From NCBI GenBank assembly GCA_023634235.1, contig JAMKCF010000023.1, positions 2,517,001 to 2,581,000 of the forward strand: a stretch of 64,000 bases of DNA, read 5' to 3'. Source of the stretch: Pisaster brevispinus. Its lineage: Eukaryota > Echinodermata > Asteroidea > Forcipulatida > Asteriidae. The notes beneath the pieces were generated by a model, which did no database searches, was not told the DNA's origin, and saw only the letters and a program-made list of their open reading frames with translations. Positions 22,683 to 33,995 of this stretch are shown piece after piece (the stretch's first letter is position 1; the number at the start of each line of letters is the position of its first letter). A program made the position numbers and the translations under genes.

Positions 22683-23432
22683 ATGGCCGAGAGAAGACAG
22701 AAGAGGCAGAGGGGATACAAGTGTAGAGATTGTTTCGAAGAGTTCGCCCAGAATGAAGTGATGTGGAGGCACATCAAGGCGACCCATGGCCCAGTAGAGT
22801 ACCTGTGCTGTAAGCAGTGCCAGTACCGAGCCACAGCACGGTCGACGATGGAGAGACACTACGTGAATTTTCACCCCGCTCAGAGGGAGGAAGCGAAAGA
22901 GATAAAGCCAACGAGGGAGGACTCGGCACAAGAGGGGCCGAATGTCCTGTTGGCTCAAGTGGATGCCTCGTGTGGGTTCCCCAACGAGGATGGCACTGTA
23001 GAAGCGCCTCACCGAGATGCCTCGGCAGAAGAGGAGACCGTCATTCTGTCTCTCTCCCCCTGCCCGATTTCCCCGTTGATGAGATGCCCGAAGTCTTCGC
23101 CGTCCACCCATGTTGTCACACCGAGCGGGAAGCCCCGAGGGATGTTGGCATTAATGGCGCCTCGACCCCCCCTCTCCAGCATCCTCACGGTCGTCCATGC
23201 CATCGCTGGAACTCAGAGCACTGTCTCCAGAATGCGAGCACCTGTGTTCCCCTCCCCCCGGTAAGATGCGGCGTCTAGTGACGAAGAGGATACGGACAAC
23301 TGTGGAGACCATCTACAAGAACCGCATCGCTGGACGTGAAGTGGACGTTGGAAAAGTTGGAGACGGCCGAACTGGATGAAAAACTCGACTTCTCGGACGA
23401 GGAGATGACAGAGCTGGCTGATGGAGAGTAAA
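22683..23432 (+). pseudogene. Extra ORF with two C2H2 zinc fingers 3' of pol
   Basis: It starts at ATG 22,683 in a good context (A at -3, G at +4), 80 bp after the end of integrase, in the position where env-bearing Gypsy relatives carry env. The first ~75 residues are basic and contain two C2H2 fingers: YKCRDCFEEF...RHIKATH, and YLCCKQC...MERHYVNFH. The rest becomes Pro/Ser-rich and overlaps another open frame (22,817-23,278), and the first frame stops at 23,264. An acidic segment in a different frame (containing SDEEMTELADGE) ends in TAA at 23,429-23,431, so the ORF is probably frameshifted. No membrane segment is seen, so this is not an env. I do not recognise the family. A nucleic-acid-binding role is inferred from the fingers only. 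Confidence 0.6.
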
Positions 23433-25139
23433 GTGGTTTCGTTCGCGTGTAAAGTATTACAGGTTTTTTTTTAATTAAAGTCTCAAAAGTGTTATTAGTC
23501 AGAGTATATTTTCTTAAATCAGTTTCAAATGTTTAAGGTGCAATCTGTAAATATGATTAAGTGATTCCAAAGTTTGATTGTGTACAAAAAGTGATTCCAC
23601 AGTTTGATTGTGTATAAAAAGTGATTCCAAAGTTGATTATGTATAAAGAACCAGTTAAACGGAGTATCAGCCGAGCCAAAGAGTAAGAAAGGAGTTAAGT
23701 GCCTTACAGTGTTAGGGACAAACAAGAAAAACAAAAGGAAGACGGATTTTCTTGCCAAGTGATGCCAGAAAGTTAGATTGCCGTTTTTTTTAATAGTTTA
23801 GATATATTTTCGTAAAAGAATACTTTCTATGTATAAAAGAACATTTTGTACCTACTGTAAAATCTAAAGAGTTTAAAGTTTACTTTTCTGAGAAGACTTG
23901 TGCCGGTCACCCATCTCGTTTATGCGTTGGGTTTTAGCTGGTTTGGACTGGGGACAGTCCAAGCTAAGCTTGGGCCTATGTGACGAGATTGGGGTGGACC
24001 GACACAGGTCTAATCTTCCTTTATTTCTTGAAGGTTCTTGAACTTGTAGTCCGGAAGTGGGGCGGAGGAGATCGCAGTGTAAGTGGCAGGTCTCAGTGAC
24101 CAGTCCGGTGCGAGCAGCTGCCGAGAGCGTGATCTTGGCATGGATACAGGCAGGCGTTGTCCGATCATTGGTGGTTGGATGATGCCTGGGTGTGTCCAGG
24201 CCGAGTGCTGCAGCGTGGCTTGTCCGGGCGTGCCCGCCCGGACTGGCAGAGTGAATTTAGCAAGCGAAGAAGACAGACGTGGTTCCGTGGTACAGTTTCA
24301 GAACGAACACCGGGTGAGTGTGGTTGCCGTTGCTGTTCAGCTGGATGCACATTGCTGCCTCCGACCTACTTCCGAATCCCGTAGACTGTGTAACTTGCTG
24401 AGTGTAGCGTTCCGTTCAGCGATCCAGTGTGGACAGTGTCAATGTATACGGTCAGTGCGTAAATTGTTGCTTTGCGATTGTGGGCAGTGATTTGAGCTAC
24501 CTTGTAAGATAGTTGTGACGAAGTGGCGGCTAATAGTTGAGTTCACAGAGAACTTGGATGGCACAGGGGCGAGCATAGAGATTGTCTTGGTGTGGCTGTT
24601 CATTATTAGTCGAGTAGTCCAACTGGAGGGAAACTCAGATAGAGACACTGAAAACAATCGGCGTGCTAGTGCGTGCGTTTGGTCGCTAAAACTGCTTGGT
24701 AGTACTGGATCGTTTGCGCAGGGGTGCACTCGGGAAGACAAGGCTTGTTAAAGGTTTGTTAAAGGGTAGAACAAGGAAATCTAATTTCCGCAAGAGATTG
24801 TTGCTCAGAGGCAACAAAGAGAGAATTGCCCAGAGGCAATAAAGAGGATTGCCCAGGAGGCAATACGAGAGAATTGACACAGAACTGTGCCAGAGTCATA
24901 TTATTCATGTGTCCTCCCCCAGTGAGTTATCCTGCCCTGCCCAAGAGTGCCCAGACAACCAGTAACCAATCGGCGGTAAATCTCCTCCAAACGAGCTCAC
25001 ATCCCTGGGCTTGAGATTGCTCAAAGTATTTCCTAGGTCCGAGGAAGCATTTGGGTTCGGGGTTTGGGAGACTTTCGCTACAGATGGTGAACCTCTCTCC
25101 GACTTCCGAATTTGAATGAGACTCGCGGGAAATCCGCCA
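23433..25139. other. 3' non-coding region of the Gypsy element; LTR not delimited
   Basis: It holds a ~30-bp unit (GTGATTCCAAAGTTTGATTG and following) repeated three times at 23,556-23,648, a purine-rich stretch AAGTGGGGCGGAGGAGAT at about 24,055 that could be a polypurine tract, and a cluster of small hairpins at 24,800-24,889. A 3' LTR would be expected here, but no duplicate was found 5' of gag. The open frame 24,083-24,490 has no recognisable domain. Confidence 0.5.
24800..24889 (+). repeat. Row of four small stem-loops with compensatory changes
   Basis: Stems in order: GTTGC/GCAAC (24,800-24,815), ATTGCC/GGCAAT (24,825-24,840), ATTGCC/GGCAAT (24,848-24,864) and CACAG/CTGTG (24,878-24,889). 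Loops are CAGA-like in the first three. Between stems 1 and 2 the outer G-C pair becomes A-T with both sides changed, so pairing is kept. Spacers are AAAGAG-like. They lie in the 3' non-coding part of the Gypsy element. Confidence 0.7.
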
Positions 25140-26552
25140 CAATATGGTGCGCTGCCCACGGAAGCGAGGCTTGGGTATTGATGCGGTGCGAACCGACGGT
25201 AGCAAGGCTCAGGTATCAATACGGTGGGCTACCCATGGTAATGAGGCGCATAGGTATCGATACGGCAGGATGCCCTGGGTATCGAGGCTCAGGTATTGAT
25301 ATGGCGAACTGCTTTTGGTAGCGAGGCTCACAGGTATCGATCTGGTGCGATGCCCATGGTAACGAGGCTCACAGGTATCGATACGGTGAGCTGCCCATGG
25401 TAACGAGGCTCACAGGTATTGATATGGAGCACTGCTTTTGGTATCGAGGCTCACAGGTATCGATACGGCGTGCTGCCCATGGTAGTGAGGCTCACAGGTA
25501 TTGATACGGCGTGCCGCCCATGGTATCGAGGCTCACAGGTATCGATATGGCGTGCTGCCCATGGTAGTGAGGCTCACAGGTATTGATACAGCGTGCTGCC
25601 CATGGTAGCGAGGCTCACAGGTATCAATACAGGGTGCTGCCCATGGTAATGAGGCTCACAGGTATCGATACGGCGTGCTGCCCATGGTAGTGAGGCTCAC
25701 AGGTATTGATACGGCGTGCTGCCCATGGTAGCGAGGCTCAAAGGTATCAATACAGGGTGCTGCTCATGGTATCGAGTCTCACAGGTATCGATACGGCGTG
25801 CTGCCCATGGTAGCGAGGCTCAGTTATCGATACAGCGCGCTGCCCTTTGAAGCGAGGCTCACAGGTATCGATCGACGCGCTGCCCATGGTAGCGAGGCTC
25901 ACAGGTATCGATACAACCACTGCCCATGGTAGCGAGGCTCAGGTATTGATACGGTGAGCTGCCCTTGTAAGCGAGGCTCAGGTTTCAATACGGCGAGCTG
26001 CCCATGGTAGCGAGGCTCATAGGTAGCTGTCCATGGTAGCGAGGCTCAGTTATCGATACGGCGCGCTGCCCATGTAAGCGAGGCTCAGGTTTTGATACAT
26101 CTTGCTGCCCATGGTAGCGAGGCTCCATTATCGATACGGCGAGCTGCCCATGTAAGCGAGGCTCAGTTATCGATACGGCGTGCTGCCCATGGTAGTGAGG
26201 CTCAGGTATTGATATGGCGAGCTGCCCTTGTAAGCGAGGCTCAGGTTTCGATACGGCGAGCTGCCCATAAGAGCGAGGCTCACAGGTATTGATACGGCGA
26301 GCTGTCCATGGTAGCGAGGCTCAGGTAGTGATATGGTGAGCTGGCCATGTAAGTGAGGCTCAGTTATCGATACGATGCGCTGCCCATGGTAGCAAGGCTC
26401 ACAGGTATTGATACGGCGTGCTGCCCATGGTAGCGAGGCTCAGGTTTCGATACGGCGAGCTGCCCATGGTAGCGAGGCTCACAGGTATTGATACGGCATG
26501 CTGCCCATGGAAGCAAGGCTCGGGTATCGATACGGTGCACTGCGAAAAGATG
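25140..26552. repeat. Satellite B: ~34 copies of a ~41-bp unit
   Basis: Head-to-tail units contain GCTGCCCATGGTAGCGAGGC followed by TCACAGGTATCGATACGGCG, with frequent single-base variants and some shortened units lacking CACA. The centre GTATCGATAC is a perfect palindrome containing ATCGAT, and GCCATGGC-like palindromes recur in the other half. Unit-length open frames are artefacts. The array starts about 1.7 kb after the last Gypsy ORF. Confidence 0.9.
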
Positions 26553-29399
26553 CTAGAATCTGGCACATTTTAATATAGGACTCTGGCCGATCCACTCTAT
26601 GCGCCCGCTCTAGTAAGGTTACGCGCAAAAGAGGCATCATGAGAAAAGTTCATTATGTGACCACGATGACAGATTTTAATGGTAGCCTATTTGATATGGC
26701 CTAAATGCATCATAAAGGTTTTTTTTTGAAGGGCAAGCAAAGACAAAATAATGGTATGATGGTATTTGGTAGGTCCTGAATGCACCATAAAGAGGGGTTT
26801 TAGGACAAGTAAAGTAAAAAAAATAATAGGACCGGAATGCACTCGAGATGTTCAATAAGCTTTACAAATGTTGTCAGTTATAAAGCTTCTCCCTATGCCG
26901 AGTGGGAAACAAGTTTTAAAACTGATTCAAAAATGGGCAACTCGACGGGCGACGGCACGAAGCGACGGACGACGCGACGCGACGGACGACGTCAACACGC
27001 GACAGACGACGGTACAGGCGACGCGACGACATGACGCGACGCACATTTGTCGTCTTTAGAACACCATAATGATGATGAAAAAATGGCGCGGCCAGATCAT
27101 ACACCACTGGAACGAGTTTGAATGATGAGGGCTCACTTCTGTCTGCTCGTGTCGTGACCGTGTTACTCTACGGTTGTGTTGTGACCATCGATAACTCTAC
27201 AAGACCTTTCCAGTGTTGATAGATAAATCGCCCTGGTCGCATGGACGGCCGATTGTTAGCAAAATATTTCATCGTGTTAACAGTTCAACATTTCTGCAAA
27301 CTTTTATTAAAAATGAATACATCCCATTATCGGTTGCTTTGTGTCCAACAAATTCAACTTTTACTCGATAGATAGATATATAGATAGAAAATACATTTAT
27401 TTCAAAATGTTGCCATGATGTACATCGTTTTGTGAAGGTGATAACAAATATATAATGGCGGACCAGAAATTTAGTAATAACACTTTAATTTACACGGATG
27501 CTGGAAAAAAATCACAAATCAGGACATCATTTAGGCAAAAGCTTTAGTTCCCGTACCTACGGAGACACTACAACAAACAAACACACCAACAGACTAACAA
27601 CACTGACTAACATATAAACATGTAGGAACTAAGACAAAACATCATCTAAAAAATATGTCGTAACTTTACTTTTATTACTAAGAATTATGCAACTAAGCTT
27701 TTAATAAAAAATAAAATAATAATTTGACCAAGTAAGTGCAGACTATTCCAATCCTGTGTAATACCACGTTGGACAAGACTATTAAACAATGATGTTCTAT
27801 TGAAATGGACATAAACATTATTCTTACGGGAATTTTGAGTATCATGAGAATTGATATTTAAAAGGTAAAGAAAGAGTCCAAACAAGTAGGTAATGCATTA
27901 TGGTTGAATTTATACTCAAATTTACATAAATTCAGGTAATAAAGGTCATTGACCTTTAGAAGTTTAAGTTGTTCAAAAAGTGGAGCTGAATGATTACGAT
28001 AGCGTTAGAAAAGAAGCGAACAGCCCGCTTTTGTAAAATAATAGTCTCTTACACCGAGTTAAAGAACCGCCCTATGGTAATGTAGTGTACATGCTCAAGG
28101 AAAGTATTGTACATCATGAATATCATTTAATAATTAATATCGGAATTTAGCAAGTGCCTTTTCCTCAGGAATGCAAAGTGCACAGAGAAAGATCAGGAAA
28201 AACAACAAAATGGGAATGGAATCAGAAACCAAGCGGAAAGCCACTGCCGGGCCCAGCCCACAGCACTACCGCAGGCCCAGCCGTGCAAAAATTGCAGATT
28301 AAACAAGCGTGTTATAGCGACCCTTTGAACTTGGTCACGGAGCAAGAATTGACGATGGAGTGTGGGATGGATTTCCACTTCCTACCTGCAATTGAAAACA
28401 ATCTGCCTCCTTCCTTCTTTTCCGGTGGTTCGGGGGAATTAAAAGTTACCTTGTGAACGTATGCACTTCGTAAGCCTGGTTTTTATAAGTTGGAAATGTA
28501 ATTGGGGGAAATATCAGACACGCATTTATAATAGTAAAATACATATTTAAGGCCGTTTTAAATGAGTCGTTTTTGTACGGGGAGCCAAGTGCAGCTGTTT
28601 GAGCAGTGGAGAAGTGGGGACATGGCTTGGATAGAGGCTTAGAGACTTAAAACAATTCCAATCAGTCCCATTTAAATCACTTTTAAATATGTTATCTTAT
28701 TCGTGCTAAAAACACGTTTTCGGTCACCCTGATTGTTTTCTTCAAATTGATCAATAGTCAAAAATACAAGTAAACGGTCATTTATGTCCGTAAATACTTA
28801 ATTGTGAAGCATTGTTACAAACAGTGGCTGTCTGTTTTTGCTTTGAATTTACGGCTTCCCATTCCTACCTCGGTCGGCAAAAACTCGGGCTGTGACGTTG
28901 CATAGAGAAGGTCTACGGTTTATGACAGATACAATAATGATATGCTTACGATTAGACGTACGTACAATTCGTTAAATGTTTGTTGCGGTGGTAGTGCACG
29001 GCTGTCACAAAACTCGAGCTGCTATGCAAGAGCAGTGCACTACAGATCAAAAAGTGAAGTAGTGTTTACGCGTTTGAGCCGTTACCACGACAAACAATTA
29101 CCGACTTGTCATTAAGTCTAACATGGATAGGATCAACGTGTCAGCTCAGCAGCAGCTGGCTAGTGGCTACCTCGTCAGACAGAAACGTTAATATTGCGCG
29201 TGGTGTTGTATGTGTCGGGCGCAATCTTTGAAATGGCCTTTTTTTTAAATTCGCGCGAGCCAATTTAAAAAAGTCTGCCCACACTAATACAAATTACGCA
29301 GTTACGCAGTTAGCATGAATCTTAATCTGAATTATATAGTCGGCAAGCGTCCTAGTGGAAATATCACACCAACTTGGGTATAACTAGTTTGGTTTGAAC
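26553..29399. other. Non-coding, nothing recognised except short repeats
   Basis: Bases 26,690-26,840 hold two to three degenerate copies of a ~75-bp unit (CTAAATGCATCATAAAG and CTGAATGCACCATAAAG). Bases 26,936-27,050 are GACGCGACG-type low complexity. The open frame 28,154-28,456 (100 codons) has no domain that I recognise. Confidence 0.45.
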
Positions 29400-29950
29400 G
29401 TCACAAGGGTGAGGGTGGTGAATTATTTCTCCGCAGAGATTTTGTAAACGCTGAGTGCAATAGTTGAGTGCCATGTTAGGTGGGAGGCGGTTCCAGTCTT
29501 CGATTGTTCTTAGTGGAAAGAAACTGTTATCGAATGTATTATAGTTCTGGTGGGCGTCTGCACAAGTAAAGTGTTTGCTTATTTCCTCTTGGTGAACGAT
29601 TATTAGGGATCAGATAACATTCCATTGGGATATCTACGATTTTGTTGAGAATGTTTTACATCATATAAAAAAATGGTTTGTCTGCTGACTTTCCGGCCTA
29701 GTTTCCAGTGTCAACCATCCTTGTATTTTGAGAAGTGTTGTAACAGTTCCTGTAGTAGTTTGATAATTATTGTTGATAAATCTGATGGCTTGTCTTTGTA
29801 TTTGCTCCAAGTGATGGATATCAAATTTGAAAAACGGATCCCATGCAGGAGATGCATATTCCAGTATGGACAGGATCAATGTTTTGTAGGCAGTTTCTTT
29901 AATTCAGAGCAGTTCCGTAGGTTTCGACGAATGATGCAAAGGACTCTTTA

Positions 29951-30829
29951 GCCCTTTTCACACGAGAAAAAAAGAACCAACATTCCTTGCGACGAATTTA
30001 ACGAGCGCTGAAGTCATCCCACGCCTGACCGCTTTCGCAAGCTTTCACACGACACCAAGTAAAAATGTGACCACGTTCCATGAGACGAGAGTACAGACTT
30101 AGCTGGTTACCACTGAACTATAGAGTTTTTGTTCTTAAACAGCGCTATACCAGTTAAATGATGACGTATGTCGCGTGTGCACAGTGTGTCGTGGTCGGTA
30201 AAAAATAAACCATGTAAACATTCTTCAAAATGGCTGACACTCACGAAGACGTTGGGGAGTCCATTCATAATACTATGCCCGTAATATCCTCCAAAAAACG
30301 ACCGGCAAAGACATCAACCAAAGATAAGAGTAAGAAGGCCAATAAATCTTGGTGCTACGAGGAAACGATTGCCTTGATAAACATTATGGAGAAGGAAACC
30401 ACCCAATCTAAAATGGATGGTTTGACCCAAAACGGCCATGTTTGGCGGGAAATCGCGGACGAGGTGGCAAATGGTCGCAACGGTGACCAGTGCCCGGTAA
30501 CGGTGTGTAAACACACAAAGGTCGGCTCCCGAAGGTTCTTCACGCATGCGTGTTAATACTGCTTTCGCGAGGATTGTCGGTCAATAAACAACGGATCGTT
30601 TCACACGAAGGTTTGACTAGATTCCTTGCGAAAAATTACGCTAGCGTAAGATTTTGTCGGAGGTCGGGACCTACTACAAAATTTCGCAAGGTTTGCGAAA
30701 ATTTCGCAAGGAATGTAGGCGATGTAAAATATTACTGTTCTTTCACACGAAGCCCAAATTGTAATTTTTTACAAACAATTGTAAAATTTCGCAAAGAATG
30801 TTCGTTTTTTTCCGTCGTGTGAAAAGGGC
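29951..30829 (+). mobile_element. Inverted-repeat DNA element carrying a Myb/SANT-like ORF (copy 1)
   Basis: Ends GCCCTTTTCACACGAG and CGTGTGAAAAGGGC are inverted. TA flanks both sides (29,949-29,950 and 30,830-30,831), and LINE sequence continues on each side, so it inserted into the dead LINE. Subterminal regions are rich in TTTCGCAAGGAATG-like words in both orientations. The only ORF encodes a SANT/Myb-like protein; no transposase is present. Myb/SANT ORFs typify PIF/Harbinger elements, which make 3-bp TWA duplications, so the superfamily is not certain. A second inverted copy lies at 52,511-53,382. Confidence 0.8.
30230..30556 (+). CDS. Myb/SANT-like DNA-binding protein of the DNA element
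   Basis: 108 codons from ATG 30,230 (AAAATGGCT, good context). After a Lys-rich N-terminus (residues ~22-42: SKKRPAKTSTKDKSKKAN), a tryptophan-anchored block with SWCYEETIALINIM and, about 30 residues on, VWREIADEVANG...DQCPVTVCKHTK matches the spacing of Myb/SANT-like (MADF/Myb_DNA-bind) domains. Such domains are found in the accessory protein of PIF/Harbinger transposons, which brings transposase to DNA and the nucleus. The third helix is followed almost at once by the stop, so the protein is shorter than usual relatives and may be a truncated first exon. In the sister copy the same frame has a stop at codon 10, so only this copy is open. Confidence 0.6.
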   Translation: MADTHEDVGESIHNTMPVISSKKRPAKTSTKDKSKKANKSWCYEETIALINIMEKETTQSKMDGLTQNGHVWREIADEVANGRNGDQCPVTVCKHTKVGSRRFFTHAC

Positions 30830-32870
30830 TAATGAGATTTCTTATAGACCCATAGGTTATATGATTTTCCCAGCGTAAGGTATCGGTGATTGTGGCACCA
30901 AGATACACTTGAGAAACTTCACTTTGTAGATTGAGGATTGACCACAGAAACTATTTGTAGTTTTGGTTTGTTTCCTGACAGGGTACTGCATTTTGAGGAT
31001 TAAACTTCATTTGCAACTTGTTTTGCCAGAGTTCAAGTTTGTGTGGTATAGATCTTCTAATGTGTGCTTGCCAGTGTAGATCTGCCGTCTGCAAAAAGTC
31101 GGACTGTGATGAAGCCCGCAGGGAGATTTTGTTTATATAAACAAGAAAAAGCAAGGGTCCGACGGATCCTTGTGGAGCTAGTATGGTACTTGCACTATAG
31201 ATCTGAGGCCTGGCCTTCAACGATGACTTTTTGTTCTCGATCAATGAGGACATTTGTTATCCATTTGAGAAGAGATCCTGTAATTCCATAATGACGAAGT
31301 TTATTGCGTCAAGGAGTGAGGAGTCTTACCGGGGTACCTTATCAAAAGCTTTTGAGAAATCTGAAATACTAGCAGCGATCAGGTGTTGCCCTATATTAAT
31401 TGTCTGTTTGTTGGCTGATGTCATGAAGTGTAGAAAGTGGGTTTGTGTTGATCTCCTTGCTTTAAAGCCATTTTGGTTATCAGGTAAGATATATGCTTCT
31501 CCTGGTTCTCCTGGTGTTGGCATTACATGGCTGGAAATTTTCCAAAATGTGTACAAATGACAAACAGACGTCAATGAGAAAGGCCGGTAGTTAGAATGAT
31601 CAGATTTAGCTCCTTTAAAGACGGTTGAGACATTTGCGGTCTTCCAAGATGAGGGGACATCGCCACTATTCACCGAGGTTGGGAACACATCTCTAAGAAT
31701 AGGTGCCAGAGATTTAGCTGCTATCCTCAAAAACCAAGGAGTTACTGTCAGGGCCAGGCATGCTTTAGATGGTACATAGTTCATTTAGCAGTTTTTACGC
31801 CTTTGCTTGTAATGACCAAGTCGGGGATGTTTAATCAAAAGGCTGTCCATCAGGAAAAACTTCCTGGCCGGAGACGCTTTGAAAGTAATTGTTTAGAATG
31901 TTAGCTTTAGTTTTGCTGTCGCTCTGATGAAAATATCACCCTGTTTTAGATCCGAGATACCAAGATTTTCGTTTTTGAAAGTTTTGATATAAGACCAAAA
32001 AACTTTGGGATTAGTTTTGAAATTTTCTTGCAGGTACTTGCTTATAAATAAATGACTAGCTGTACGATGATTGTTTTTCATTTATTTCCGTGCTGATTTG
32101 AAGTTTTCCCAACCTTAAGAATACCTGATTTTGGGGCCTTTTGTAAAAGTTGACTCTTTTTTCAAGTGAGTTGTTTAACCATTTCACATGGTGTCTGCTG
32201 GAGGTGAATTTATGCGGGCTTTTCTTTCAGATTATTAAGTTGATCATTCACTGATGAGAAGCCATTTTTCTTCAGTTGTTTTGTCTACTGTTTGGGAACA
32301 GTAATCTAACTTGAAGTTGTCGTTTATTATACCTTCAACATTTACTTTACAACTCCTAATCACAGCATTTGAGTTTAACTTGGTCTAGTGAGGGTAGCAA
32401 TAGATTTCTTGAGTTCCTCTATCTGAAAACCCTCACTGTTGATTATTAGGGATGACCTGTACAAATTTCCGATCAGGATGGATTTATTGTAGGCTTGTTT
32501 AATTTCAGACCGAATGATTTCACAACCACTCGTTGCCTCCTCACACTCTGTGGTATCAGAACCTGAAGAATAACTTGAAAGACCCCACCACCATTGGTTT
32601 TTGTTTCCTTTCTCTGCGATAAACTTTAGTTTGAAGGGAAGATCTCACTGTTGGAAATTGAAGCGTTCAACCTTGATTCAGTGCCACAACATCCATCAGG
32701 CCCACGTACTGATGAGAGCTGCTAGGTCTGCGACTTTTCCTCCATTACTTTGGCAACTTATTAAGAGGCACTTAAGATTCTTTCCTGCACGAGTTTTTGT
32801 TGGAATTTATGTTAGAATTCGAAACTGTGTTATTGAGACTTTGACTTGAACCTACGACTCCCGGAATGAT

Positions 32871-33727
32871 CTTGATCACGAGGCCCGATGTGCCCGTCAA
32901 AGAATGAGTCAGAAAATGTGCAAGCTCACAATTGGTCAGTTTCATTCTTCATTGTGAACCCCGACAATTAGAGATTCCAACACAACTATCGCACAAGTCA
33001 CGAATAGCAGTATCCCCAATACGTATTTAACACGTATAATTCCCTTTGGGAAACAGAGGCAGTTTAAACATTGTTGGCGTGGTTGTCATTGCCATACCAA
33101 GTTTTTCTATTTTAACTGAAAGTTTATCAACAACAAGTTGCAGTGCGGTTTATCACACTCTGGAATCTGCCACGCAGTGATTGTCCCGTTTGAACTTTCG
33201 CGTGCGGACCTGTTTCTCACATTCTTCCCGAGTTTGTGAACAAAAGTGTCACTTCAGATAGAAGTTAAGCCCCAGCAGGACACCCCTTTGAACTTACCCA
33301 TCACAAGTGAGAATAGAACGACAAAGATCGCGCGGTGTTCAAAGTTTGCGCCCGAGTTATTCTGCGCCAATTTTAAAATCAAGCAAGGAAACAAAGTTTG
33401 CGCCGTCACAAAATGCCACACCGCGCGAATTTGAAAAAAGACAACTGCAAAGATTGCGCCCGTGGAGGAAGCAATGTGTGCACCGACGCGTCAACAACAC
33501 ACAAAGTACACTGTTTGGCACGGATACTGTGCAGTACTGAATTCCTATGGCGTAAGGGCCTACGTGACGCTTGGAAAGTACCCATATGGTTTTTAATACC
33601 GTTAAAATAACGATGATTACCTATACTTTACTGAAATTGATTAGTGTTACCACCACAACACACTTAACCAAACGTGAACTGAAGTGAAGGAACAGGCAGA
33701 GCAGTACTTCAAGTTCCACAGCACATT
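32871..33727 (+). promoter_or_regulatory. Upstream region and 5' leader of QSOX
   Basis: Non-coding sequence between the LINE and the QSOX start codon. No TATA box at a convincing distance and no upstream splice donor into exon 1 were recognised. Several CGCGC/GCGCC-bearing words (33,330-33,500) make this more GC-rich than its neighbours. Overlapping open frames here (33,246-33,610) are chance. The transcription start cannot be placed from sequence. Confidence 0.3.
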
Positions 33728-33995
33728 ATGGAAGTGTTGGCATTATTGAGATTGAAATACGTGTATAGTGTGTGTATTATTTGGACTGCTTACGTATTTT
33801 GTAACTGTGCTAAAGTACCTGCTCTTAATTCCTTGTATAATATTTCGGACCAAGTAACGGTTTTACAAAACAAGACCTTGAAAAGTACAGTATATAATTC
33901 GGAGCAAGCTTGGTTTGTTCAATTTTATTCCAGTTGGTGTGGCCACTGTGTGCACTTTGCACCAACGTGGAAGGCTTTTGCTGTCAACATCTCTG
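33728..33995 (+). CDS. QSOX exon 1: signal peptide and Trx active site
   Basis: The ATG is followed by G at +4, in CACATTATGGAA. It encodes a hydrophobic leader (residues ~10-27) and then the thioredoxin N-terminal half ending with QFYSSWCGHCVHFAPTWKAF. CGHC is the redox dithiol. The donor is G/GTAAGT at 33,996, phase 1. Confidence 0.93.

Larger units (their letters stand above)
17949..23432 (+). mobile_element. Degenerate Ty3/Gypsy LTR-retrotransposon body
   Basis: The order gag (with two CCHC knuckles), aspartic protease, RT, RNase H, integrase, then an extra zinc-finger ORF identifies a Ty3/Gypsy element on the plus strand. The copy is dead. It has frameshifts in gag, between protease and RT, and around RNase H, in-frame stops in RT and before integrase, and a deletion of the integrase core. 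Long terminal repeats were not identified: I could not match the sequence 5' of gag to the sequence 3' of the last ORF. A large satellite lies on each side. Codon use is more GC-rich than the surrounding AT-rich DNA. Confidence 0.9.
29400..32870 (-). mobile_element. Degenerate near full-length ORF2 of a CR1/Jockey-type LINE
   Basis: Read on the minus strand from high to low coordinates, the order is as follows. An endonuclease start (LKCLLI...GKVADLAALI) lies near 32,750. The linker with NPKVFWSYIKTFKN lies near 32,000. The RT palm lies at 31,784-31,326 (PSSWKTANVSTVFKG, NYRPFSLTSV, SDFSKAFDKVP). PQGSVGPLLFLVYIN lies near 31,150. After an inserted transposon, ILEYASPAWDP...LEQIQRQAIRFI lies near 29,870-29,700, and a degenerate WNRLPP-type end near 29,500. 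Many stops and frameshifts are present, and the FADD catalytic motif is altered. The element is long dead. The region 30,830-30,950 still contains LINE sequence matching across the insertion. Confidence 0.85.

Noticed and set aside
24083..24490. 135-codon Cys-rich frame after the Gypsy element
   Set aside because: No regular cysteine motif, no homologous family recognised, and it lies in the expected 3' non-coding/LTR region.
23976..24900. A defined 3' LTR starting near TGTGACGAG
   Set aside because: No matching copy was found upstream of gag, so boundaries would be guesswork.
28154..28456. 100-codon plus-strand frame
   Set aside because: No domain recognised and no plausible splice partners. 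It could be a small gene but nothing in the sequence supports it.
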